Source: Oscillospiraceae bacterium (GTDB lineage Bacteria; Bacillota; Clostridia; Saccharofermentanales; Saccharofermentanaceae). From it: DNA of 64,000 nucleotides. Shown here piece by piece: positions 18,478 through 25,748 of this stretch (within the stretch, counting starts at the first letter, position 1; each line of letters begins with the position of its first letter). The translations under genes and the position numbers were made by a program. The notes beneath the pieces are model-generated. The model saw nothing but the letters and a program-made list of their open reading frames with translations. It made no database searches and was not told where the DNA came from. The stretch spans positions 283,321-347,320 of the forward strand of contig CACWXL010000002.1 in assembly GCA_902764825.1 (NCBI GenBank), given 5' to 3'.

Positions 18478-18505
18478 AAGCTGCCTCATATGGGCAGCTT
18501 TTTTA
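18478..18505 (+). terminator. Intrinsic terminator of tmRNA gene
   Basis: AAGCTGCC pairs with GGCAGCTT around a 7-nt loop and runs into a T tract, 10 bp after the tmRNA 3' end. Confidence 0.88.
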
Positions 18506-18576
18506 CTATGGTGCGTCTTTTCGAGTTCTTGGGATGATTATGATCTCTTATGCCGCCGGTTAAGTATTATGCAAAA

Positions 18577-18610
18577 ATGTTGCTCTTTCTGTCCGCTCAG
18601 AAGGCAACAT
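18577..18610. repeat. 34-bp hairpin repeat, copy 1
   Basis: The repeat begins ATGTTGC and ends GCAACAT (perfect 7-bp outer stem), with CTTTCTG facing CAGAAG inside and TCCGCT at the loop. A second copy with 29 of 34 matching bases lies at 61499-61532. It is non-coding, between tmRNA and cysE. The rest of this gap (18611-18752) holds a partial inverted repeat of CTATCGCA/TGCGATAG but no gene. Confidence 0.75.
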
Positions 18611-18752
18611 AGAAAGCAACCCCCTATCGCATATGCCCGAAAAAATCGCATTTAGGATAGAAAATCGCCAATTTCTGCAATTTTCTACGAAAAAAACGTC
18701 ATTTGCGATAGCGCCGGCAGTTTTGAGCGTACTATAACCCGGTGTGTAAACA

Positions 18753-19712
18753 TCAGATTATGTAATACCACTCGTCACCCTGCTTGACCTCTTCACTCTT
18801 AGCGTGCCTGCCGTCAGCCTTGTTCTCTTTCTCGAGATTCGTCATGCTGACCTTCGAATTCGGTTCAACGGATGCAGTAATGAATGAGTTGCCTCCGATA
18901 ACCGTATTCTCGCCGATAACTGTGTTGCCGCCGAGGATCGAAGCATTAGCGTAGATGGTAACGTTATCGCATATCGTAGGATGACGCTTCTTGCCTGAGA
19001 GCTTCTGACCGCCTCTTGTGGAGAGCGCGCCGATAGTTACACCCTGATAGATCTTTACGTTGCTGCCGATTATGGAAGTCTCACCGACAACGATACCTGT
19101 GCCGTGGTCGATGAAGAAATACTTGCCGATCGTAGCGCCGGGATGGATGTCGATTCCGGTCTCTGAGTGCGCGTATTCGGTCATAAGACGCGGCAGGATC
19201 GGAACCTTCAACAGATAGAGCTCATGCGCAATACGGTAAACTGTGATCGCCATAAGGCCCGGATAAGCGAGGATGACCTCATCGAAGTTTGCAGCGGCCG
19301 GGTCACCGTCCAATGTAGCCAGAAGGTCCGTCTCTATGTATTCCCTGATCATGGGGATCTTCTTGAAGAATTCGGTCGTGATGCGGTAGCTTTCTTCTTC
19401 GCGCTTTTCATCTGTCATCTTGTCGTCACTCTGGGAATAGTCGAGAGCTCTGTAGATCTGCTTTTTCAAGTGATAGAAAACATCTTCGATCGTTACCGCG
19501 AAGGAATTCTTCGGATTATAGATCTTATATGAAAGGTCACGGAAATATCCCGGATAGATGATCCTGAAGAAATGCTCAACGAGCTCTCTTACTTCATCCT
19601 TATCGGGATTGCTGAAGAGCTTTATCGCATCGATATTCTTTCCGCCGTTATAGTCATCAAAGATCGCCTGTACGATCTGGTCTATCTCTTCATGCATTGC
19701 GTCTTTAGTCAT
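18753..19712 (-). CDS. cysE: Serine O-acetyltransferase
   Basis: A 319-residue enzyme that acetylates L-serine with acetyl-CoA, the first committed step of cysteine synthesis. The C-terminal half has the left-handed beta-helix hexapeptide repeats and the active-site block DIHPGATIGKYFFIDHGTGIVVGE, followed by IYQGVTIGALS. The N-terminal helical region is longer than in E. coli CysE, as in the EpsC-like clostridial type. GGAGAA precedes the ATG. The transcript appears to begin with a structured leader that ends in an intrinsic terminator just before the ribosome binding site, indicating regulation by attenuation. Confidence 0.92.
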   Translation of the reverse strand: MTKDAMHEEIDQIVQAIFDDYNGGKNIDAIKLFSNPDKDEVRELVEHFFRIIYPGYFRDLSYKIYNPKNSFAVTIEDVFYHLKKQIYRALDYSQSDDKMTDEKREEESYRITTEFFKKIPMIREYIETDLLATLDGDPAAANFDEVILAYPGLMAITVYRIAHELYLLKVPILPRLMTEYAHSETGIDIHPGATIGKYFFIDHGTGIVVGETSIIGSNVKIYQGVTIGALSTRGGQKLSGKKRHPTICDNVTIYANASILGGNTVIGENTVIGGNSFITASVEPNSKVSMTNLEKENKADGRHAKSEEVKQGDEWYYII

Positions 19713-19735
19713 ATTAACTTCTCCTTCATCTCAAT

Positions 19736-19834
19736 AAAAAACCCGAAAACTTCATGTTTCCGGGTGAATCTTACTTACTGGTCGTTTATATCCGGCACTC
19801 ATCGCATACGAACTGCGCCCTTAAGATCTCACCC
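19736..19834 (-). promoter_or_regulatory. Riboswitch-like leader with terminator/antiterminator upstream of cysE
   Basis: On the minus strand a long helix (GGGTGA[G]ATCTTA, 19834-19822, with TAAGATTCACCC, 19773-19762) encloses a 48-nt domain that has its own short stems. The 3' arm of this helix overlaps the first bases of a strong intrinsic terminator (ACCCGGAAAC with GTTTTCGGGT, 19765-19741, then six T). The two structures are mutually exclusive at 19762-19765. This is the layout of a transcriptional riboswitch or attenuator. No T-box core (GGTGGNACCGCG) or S-box motif was found. Confidence 0.65.
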
Positions 19835-20001
19835 TTGGGACAAACAGCAACAACAACATAAAAGATTGTTCTCAAATGTCATATGCAACTATACCTTTCA
19901 TTCTCTTTATGTTGGAATTCTATCAACATTTACCTATCAGGTCAACGGGTAAAGGTCCCGGCGGCAGCACACCGGCCGCATATGAGTGCGGCTTCCTCAG
20001 G

Positions 20002-20790
20002 TTACTTGATCCTCTTGAAAATGGAATACTCTGCCCAGCTGTATTGGGCCATATACTCGCCCTGATAGGAATTGAGGATCGTGCTGTCGCCTTCAAGATA
20101 CTTGAAATAATCGCACTCGATGTCGATGCTCTTGGGATTGATACCGATCTGACCGCGCTGTCTTACGACAACGTCATCTCTTCCGAGTTCGCTCAAGGTC
20201 TTGGTAAGGTCCTGTCTGAGCTTCTTAAGATAGTCCTGACGATCCGTGCCGAAATCATCGTCTTCCCAGATGACCGCAATGATCTCATTGTTCGTGCACA
20301 TCGCGCCTCTCCTGTCGATAAGATATGCCAGGAGTTCTTTTGTCTTCTTATACTTGAACTTGATGGGTTCGCCGTTGCAGTAGACTTCGAAATTGCCGAA
20401 AGTAACAGCCTTGATACTGCTCTGTTCCAGGATACTTCCGTATCTTAGAGTCTCAAGAGCCTTCTTGATCTTTTCGGACGTAACGGGCTTCATTATGTAT
20501 GCCGATGCATAAAGTGAGAAAGCATCGCCTGTAAAATCGCCGTAACCCGTAACGAATATGATGTTGATCTTCGGATTCATTGTCTGAAGTCTCTTGGCAA
20601 GGGTTATGCCGTCAACATCCCTCATTTCGATGTCGAGAAAAGCGATATCACAGCCGTTCCTGCCGACAAACACTTCAGCATCAGTTGTCCTTCTGAATGA
20701 ATTGACAGTCTCATTAGGAAGATTATCCTTAATAGCCGCAACAAGAGCTTCCAAAGATAACTTCTCATCATCTACAGCTATAATGTTCAT
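20002..20790 (-). CDS. Response regulator with SARP-like DNA-binding output
   Basis: A 262-residue regulator. The receiver (residues 1-120) has acidic pair D7/D8, phospho-acceptor D53 in FLDIEM and the KPV motif. The C-terminal part (AVTFGNFEVYCNGEPIKFKYKKTKELLAYLIDRRGA...) is the winged-helix domain of the SARP/OmpR-like type, with the helical segment that follows it in SARPs. It starts 12 bp after the histidine-kinase stop, with GGAGAA as ribosome binding site. It is the last gene of the sortase-pilus locus and is the obvious candidate to bind the paired TGTCCC repeats at the pilin and adhesin promoters. Confidence 0.88.
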   Translation of the reverse strand: MNIIAVDDEKLSLEALVAAIKDNLPNETVNSFRRTTDAEVFVGRNGCDIAFLDIEMRDVDGITLAKRLQTMNPKINIIFVTGYGDFTGDAFSLYASAYIMKPVTSEKIKKALETLRYGSILEQSSIKAVTFGNFEVYCNGEPIKFKYKKTKELLAYLIDRRGAMCTNNEIIAVIWEDDDFGTDRQDYLKKLRQDLTKTLSELGRDDVVVRQRGQIGINPKSIDIECDYFKYLEGDSTILNSYQGEYMAQYSWAEYSIFKRIK

Positions 20791-20802
20791 TTAACGTTCT
20801 CC

Positions 20803-22218
20803 TTATTCACCTGCAGAAGGCTTTGCGTCTTCGTCGCCGTCATCATCAGGTCTTTCTTTTGCCTTCTCGCCCGGAAGCTTGGGAATGGTGATTACCGCAG
20901 TGGTTCCCTTGCCCTTGGTAGAGAAAATATCGAGTTCTCCGTTTACCCTCTTCTCGATCCTGAAGCGCACGTTATCTATTCCGATATGTGAACGGCCGTC
21001 ATAAGCACGCGACTTATTCGGATCGAATCCTACACCGTTATCAACAACATAGATATAGAAATTCTCAAAATCCTCTATGGTCCTTATTATGATCTTTCCG
21101 CCATTGGTACTCTTGGCGATTCCGTGTTTAACGGCATTTTCCGCCAGAGGCTGGACAACGAGCATCGGTATATGGAAATCCGAAGGTCCGATATCATACT
21201 CGATCTGCAGATCCTCATCGAAGCGGAGTTTCTCAAGATCAAGGTAGTTCTTGACATGTTCAAGCTCCTTGCTGAAAGGTGCCAGCTCATCAGAGACAAG
21301 GGAATCGATATTCGCTCTTAAATAACTTGAGAACCTGTCGATTGCAGTCTGGGCGAGCTTTGTGTCTTTCGCGCACAGATAATAAATGATATTCAGGACA
21401 TTGAAGACGAAGTGCGGCTGCATCTGGGTAAGGACCATGTTGAGCTGGAGATTCTCGATCTCCTCCTTCTTCTCTGCAATGACCTTGTTCTGGTTTAAGA
21501 GCACCATATTCTGCTGGAGCACCTTCTTATTGAGCGCTTCTTCGAGATAGGTGATCCGGACATTATTTACGATGAAGATAATGATCAGCGAGATCGACAT
21601 TCCGATGTTGGTAAGTCCGATGCCGGGCTTAAAGATAACCTGAAGGACTACCATCGAGAACGGGATCGTTACATAAAGGAGCAGGCTTATGATCTGCTTT
21701 ACCATGAGCCTCTTTACACAGATTATTATCTGGAGAACGACAAGAACATACAATACACCGATAAGAACAAGAGCGACATTATACAAAGGCTGTCTGTGAT
21801 AGACGTTGTGCTCATCAATGAGATAGTACCAGTGAGTGTATTTCGCGGAGATAATGCTGGTCAGAGCGCAGCCTGCAGCAAAGTAATAAGTGAACGTAGC
21901 TATAGCGTTCGACGCCTTGCCCGCTCTTGCAAGATACTTAACATATCCCACGAACAGCGCGACCATCAGATACTGAAGGAGCATCGTAGCAAGCATCGAT
22001 AACCGGAAAACCACATGCGCCCAGGGCTCGTCAACATTCTGGCTTACAACTACACCGACGTCAAATGTCAATGTGGCCGCAGTAACGAACTGCATGATGC
22101 ACATAACGGAATCAGCTCTGTTGTTGATCTTTCTGACCACGAGAAAGTATATTCCGATGCCGGAACATATCAGGATTCCCCAGATCTCAAATGCTGCCAG
22201 TAAGTACTCAACTTCCAT
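20803..22218 (-). CDS. LytS-type sensor histidine kinase
   Basis: A 471-residue kinase. Six or seven hydrophobic spans occupy residues 1-225, then a coiled-coil linker (EEALNKKVLQQNMVLLNQNKV), then a His_kinase domain with the phospho-acceptor in MQPHFVFNVLN near residue 270. The HATPase has PLAENAVKHGI (N box) and DNGVGFD (G1) and continues to about residue 445. This is the LytS/YehU class, which signals to cognate response regulators encoded next door. The gene begins one base after the sortase stop (TAATG junction), so sensing is tied to the pilus operon. Confidence 0.9.
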   Translation of the reverse strand: MEVEYLLAAFEIWGILICSGIGIYFLVVRKINNRADSVMCIMQFVTAATLTFDVGVVVSQNVDEPWAHVVFRLSMLATMLLQYLMVALFVGYVKYLARAGKASNAIATFTYYFAAGCALTSIISAKYTHWYYLIDEHNVYHRQPLYNVALVLIGVLYVLVVLQIIICVKRLMVKQIISLLLYVTIPFSMVVLQVIFKPGIGLTNIGMSISLIIIFIVNNVRITYLEEALNKKVLQQNMVLLNQNKVIAEKKEEIENLQLNMVLTQMQPHFVFNVLNIIYYLCAKDTKLAQTAIDRFSSYLRANIDSLVSDELAPFSKELEHVKNYLDLEKLRFDEDLQIEYDIGPSDFHIPMLVVQPLAENAVKHGIAKSTNGGKIIIRTIEDFENFYIYVVDNGVGFDPNKSRAYDGRSHIGIDNVRFRIEKRVNGELDIFSTKGKGTTAVITIPKLPGEKAKERPDDDGDEDAKPSAGE

Positions 22219-22220
22219 TA

Positions 22221-23642
22221 TTAATTCAAGCCTTCCGGTTTGTTCATCTGTGCTACTTCTTCAGGTGTCAAGATTCTTATATCTCTATAAACAAAGCATA
22301 CAACATCAACTATAAACATAATAGCACTAATTGCTATCATGACCGGCGTATACTTGTCGCACATGACCACCGGAGTCGTCATATCTTCGGTAAGGAAGAA
22401 TACAAGAACTGAAGAACACAGAATGAATATCTCAATAGCAGTACCGGTGTTGACCCTTAAACGGAATCTCTTGAGCTTATCCTTGATCTTATCGCCGTAT
22501 CTTATGATCGCCATGGCATCAGAGCCGCTGTAACCGTATCCGGTATAGAGCTCCCTGATCTTCCTGGCCGCCCTGCTCTGTCTGAACTTGAGCTTTGTCT
22601 TCGTAAAAGGCAGCAACACTGCGATGCAGTAGATGACGCATACAAGGTTAAGGAATGCCCAGTTCTCGGAGCCGAAGGGGTGTCCGATCGCGGTGAGCCT
22701 GTCGATAACAGTAGGAGTATCATTGTTGTTTCCGCCGTTATTGCTGCCGTTCTCACCGCCGTTGTCCGCAAATCCCGGAATATCCTTGTAATCGACAGGA
22801 GTAGCTTTGCAGAAAACAACGATTCGGCCGTTTGTTATGGCGGATTCGCATGTGGAGAGCGCCAGTATCATGGCAGGGTCTCCGGACTTCTGGAGCTGGT
22901 CGAGCACGGCAGGACCCTCCTTCTCGAACAATTCGAGAGCCTGTCTGTCAGAGTCGCTCAAGAGCCTGTAGAATTCGGAATGAGTGAGGATATACTTGAT
23001 CCTCTCGCTTATCGTAAGCGCCTTTATATCGTAAACATTCTCATCGTAAGCGTCAGTCAGCATGACAGCGAAAACATCGAGCTTGTAGTATCTGCCGCCC
23101 GCATAGAGCCATCCGCCCAAGTGAGAATTGAAATAATCTTCTTTCTTATACTTTTCGAGATCACCGAACATGGCACCGTTATCCATATGGTGGCCGAAGA
23201 TAACATTGTAGGGATCGGAAAGATCTTCCGAGTTGTCTGTCTTAAGATAGATCGCACCGGTAATGCTTGTCTTGCCGTAGATATCCTTGGTGGCATATTC
23301 AAGGTCATCTTCGCCCTGAACGACCGGATAGTCGATATTAGTATCGTAGACAGTGATCCAGCCTCTGGCATCCTCATTGACTTCTTTAAGTCTTGCAAAG
23401 CTGTCCTGGTCGTAATCAGATCCGCTTCCGTCGCCATTATCCTTACCCTTGCTTCCATCGTTGGTATCAACAGGAATGGGTTTGAACTGTTTTAATTCGT
23501 AGGATGAGAACGCGTGCTGGTTGATATAGAACGTATCATAGAGAGAGTATGCAGCAAACATTATGATGATCACTGCAACAACGGCTACGATCGCTCTCAT
23601 AACCGTCTCAATGATCTTAACGATGCTGCATACTGTCTTCAT
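22221..23642 (-). CDS. Class B sortase of the pilus locus
   Basis: A 473-residue transpeptidase. It has an N-terminal membrane anchor (residues 15-35), then a sortase B fold with FGHHMDNGAMFGDL (catalytic His, residue 151), LALSTCESA (catalytic Cys265) and NGRIVVF (catalytic Arg273). Most class B sortases end soon after the Arg. Here about 190 further residues include an Asn/Gly linker and three hydrophobic spans, an unusual C-terminal membrane module. It probably joins the pilin and adhesin through their similar C-terminal [SA]PT[GA] motifs. It sits between the SipA homologue and the histidine kinase. Confidence 0.9.
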   Translation of the reverse strand: MKTVCSIVKIIETVMRAIVAVVAVIIIMFAAYSLYDTFYINQHAFSSYELKQFKPIPVDTNDGSKGKDNGDGSGSDYDQDSFARLKEVNEDARGWITVYDTNIDYPVVQGEDDLEYATKDIYGKTSITGAIYLKTDNSEDLSDPYNVIFGHHMDNGAMFGDLEKYKKEDYFNSHLGGWLYAGGRYYKLDVFAVMLTDAYDENVYDIKALTISERIKYILTHSEFYRLLSDSDRQALELFEKEGPAVLDQLQKSGDPAMILALSTCESAITNGRIVVFCKATPVDYKDIPGFADNGGENGSNNGGNNNDTPTVIDRLTAIGHPFGSENWAFLNLVCVIYCIAVLLPFTKTKLKFRQSRAARKIRELYTGYGYSGSDAMAIIRYGDKIKDKLKRFRLRVNTGTAIEIFILCSSVLVFFLTEDMTTPVVMCDKYTPVMIAISAIMFIVDVVCFVYRDIRILTPEEVAQMNKPEGLN

Positions 23643-23668
23643 ATGATGCCTCTATACTACTTAGGAGA

Positions 23669-24244
23669 TTACAAATTGTTACGCCTTATCAAAGTAACAA
23701 CTGAGCCTTTGATCTCTTTTGCTTTAACCGTACCGTAGTAACGGCTGTCTTCTCCGCCCTCTCTCCTGTCTACCAGGATGAAATATTCGCCTTCGGGAAT
23801 AGTCTGGGGGAATTCCTCATAGCCCTCGTAACGGGGCGTTGTGTAGTAGATCTTAGGTTCTTTGATCGCATTGCCGTTGACGATCAGATGAGCTTCATCA
23901 GTGATATCGACTGTATCGCCGCCTACGGCAATTACTCTTCCGAGGTAGATCGTATCGTTCTTATTGATGACTACTACCTCATTAACGTCGAACTTTCTGT
24001 CAAATCTGAAATAAAGGAGCAGATCTCCGTAATCGACTCTTGGAGACATATCATTCGAAGGAGCCTTCATGATTCCGAAAACAACTCCCAGCATGAGCCA
24101 CACGAGAACTATGATTATCAGGATGCTCAGGAGTGAGAAATGTAGAGATCTCATCTGTGACTTGGCCTTGCCGATAGTCTTCTGTGTACCGGAAGCTACA
24201 GAATTCTCCTCATTTCTCTTCTCTATATTAGTATTCTCACTCAT
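23669..24244 (-). CDS. SipA-like signal peptidase homologue lacking catalytic residues
   Basis: A 191-residue protein with one transmembrane segment (residues 37-58) and the type I signal peptidase fold motifs. Box B reads SNDMSP, so the nucleophile Ser is Asp65. Box D reads LGRVIAVGGD, so the general-base Lys is Gly102. The VDRREGGEDSR box (about 159-169) is intact. The same Ser-to-Asp and Lys-to-Gly changes are described for SipA, the pilus-assembly chaperone of group A streptococcal FCT loci. It is therefore probably a pilus assembly factor and not a peptidase. It lies directly between pilin and sortase genes. Confidence 0.88.
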   Translation of the reverse strand: MSENTNIEKRNEENSVASGTQKTIGKAKSQMRSLHFSLLSILIIIVLVWLMLGVVFGIMKAPSNDMSPRVDYGDLLLYFRFDRKFDVNEVVVINKNDTIYLGRVIAVGGDTVDITDEAHLIVNGNAIKEPKIYYTTPRYEGYEEFPQTIPEGEYFILVDRREGGEDSRYYGTVKAKEIKGSVVTLIRRNNL

Positions 24245-24277
24245 ATGGCTACCTCTTATTACTCCCCTGTGGTTTTT

Positions 24278-24312
24278 AAAGAAGGTACGGATGCTCCTTC
24301 AGCATCCGCACC
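24278..24312 (-). terminator. Hairpin between pilin and sipA-like genes
   Basis: On the minus strand GGTGCGGATGCT pairs with AGCATCCGTACC around a 5-nt loop, then TTCTTT. It lies 52 bp after the pilin stop and 34 bp before the next gene. It probably acts as a partial terminator, making pilin more abundant than the assembly proteins. Confidence 0.75.
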
Positions 24313-24363
24313 CCTTAAATTCATTTTAACCGATAATCTTAGCGATTCGGATACCTTTCCGTA

Positions 24364-25596
24364 TCAAGCTTCGTCTTCTTTTCTCTTAGCTGTACCGGCA
24401 ACCAGGAATCCTACACCGAATGTAAAGAGAATTACGAACGGAAGGATTGCAAGAGCTACGCCTGTAGGTGAGATGAGAACGTATTCATTTGTGAATTCAA
24501 CTGTCTTATCTTCGCCTTCTGCACCCTTCGTTGTAGTAACTGTAACAGGATCAGTATTAGCCTGAGGCTCAAGCATTACGTTAGAAAGATCCGTCTCAGC
24601 TCCGCTTGTAGTTACATAATAGATCTTAGCTTCTATATCGTTCTTCTCAGAGATACCGACTGTTGTTCCGCAAGGGATACCGGTATATGTAACTGAATTA
24701 CCATTAGCGATAGTTGTTGTTATATTTGCATCCATAGCTAACGGATCGCCATCAGAAGAGATAAGATTGAAATTACCGCTGACACCATCAGGTTTGGTGA
24801 ATGTCAATGTGAACGGGAATCCATGGTCATTATTAGCAGCATCATTAACAAGTGTCTTTTTTACTTCAAGATTATAAGTATAGTATGCATCTGCCTTAAG
24901 TGTTGCTGCGCCGGAACCTGAACCTGTTGTTGTGTCAACAAAACCCTGTGTCTTAACTACATCATCAAGATTGTTGCTGGCAGCAGTAGATCCGTCGATA
25001 TCATCATCAACCGCAAACAAAACGTAGCCGTAGATCTTGTAACCTGTCTCGCCGTCCTTAGGATCTCTTACATAAACATCAAGATAACGGACAGTTTCAG
25101 TTGCATTATCGCCAACTACTCCGACAGCAGCTTTGTTTGAACATGTCTCAGTAACTACATAACGATAGACACCTGCACCGGGGAATGTAACATTTGCGAA
25201 ATTGATTTCGATCGGCTTAAGGTTAGATTCACCAGCAGGCGCTGCATCTACCTTTTCATTATTCGGATAAGCAACCTCTTCTGTAATAGTCGGGGTGCCA
25301 ACGCCGGCCTTTGTTAATGCCTTAACGCCGTCTGCATCTGTAATTTCCTTTTCTGCTGAACCGGCTCCAATAGTATATGTATAGCTTACGCCAGGTCCAT
25401 AGACTTCATCAGCTGAAGGATTGTAAACCTTAAGATCCTTCTGAATTACCAGAGTTGTTTCAAGAGCAGTAGCAGGATTTTTATCACCTGTTACGCCTTC
25501 TTCCGGCAGTTCAGTCGCCATTGCTGATACGCCCAGCGCGGCTACCATAGCTGTAGCAACGAAAATACTTGCTACTTTTCGTAATATGCGTTTCAT
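24364..25596 (-). CDS. FctA-like (Spy0128-type) major pilin
   Basis: A 410-residue surface protein. The start at 25596 is chosen for GAGGAGG 8 bp upstream and the signal peptide that follows (MKRILRKVASIFVATAMVAALGVSAMA). Two pilin-like domains follow, each with a Lys-bearing first strand (TTLVIQKDL; LEVKKTL), an internal Glu (YRYVVTE; VGISEKN) and a closing strand (FTNEY), the layout of self-forming Lys-Asn isopeptide domains in Spy0128/FctA pilins. The C-terminus has ISPTGVA, a hydrophobic span and KRKEDEA, a sortase B-type sorting signal. It has its own promoter with TGTCCC direct repeats. Confidence 0.87.
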   Translation of the reverse strand: MKRILRKVASIFVATAMVAALGVSAMATELPEEGVTGDKNPATALETTLVIQKDLKVYNPSADEVYGPGVSYTYTIGAGSAEKEITDADGVKALTKAGVGTPTITEEVAYPNNEKVDAAPAGESNLKPIEINFANVTFPGAGVYRYVVTETCSNKAAVGVVGDNATETVRYLDVYVRDPKDGETGYKIYGYVLFAVDDDIDGSTAASNNLDDVVKTQGFVDTTTGSGSGAATLKADAYYTYNLEVKKTLVNDAANNDHGFPFTLTFTKPDGVSGNFNLISSDGDPLAMDANITTTIANGNSVTYTGIPCGTTVGISEKNDIEAKIYYVTTSGAETDLSNVMLEPQANTDPVTVTTTKGAEGEDKTVEFTNEYVLISPTGVALAILPFVILFTFGVGFLVAGTAKRKEDEA

Positions 25597-25670
25597 ATTA
25601 GTATCCTCCTCATTAGTCATCAGTTTTGAGTTTTTGAATTTGTTTGTAGTTTGATGTTTGTTGTAACTTT

Positions 25671-25704
25671 TTTATACCATTTGGTTAGGGACAGAAATGG
25701 GACA
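25671..25704 (-). promoter_or_regulatory. Pilin promoter with TGTCCC direct repeats
   Basis: Minus strand: TGTCCC (25704-25699), 5 bp, TGTCCC (25693-25688), 11 bp, TATAAA (25676-25671). The repeats are 11 bp apart, one helical turn, and cover the place of the missing -35 element. The arrangement is identical at the adhesin promoter. It fits activation by the SARP-like response regulator of this locus. Confidence 0.7.
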
Positions 25705-25748
25705 CTTCAAGCATTTTTGATACATTTCTCGAAAAGTGTCACACTTTA

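Noticed and set aside
19741..19870. T-box or SAM riboswitch before cysE
   Set aside because: The conserved T-box core and S-box motifs are absent, so only a generic attenuator is claimed.
22680..23495. Open frame of 271 codons on the + strand
   Set aside because: It is antisense to the sortase gene, has no ribosome binding site and no recognisable domain; a shadow of the real coding strand.
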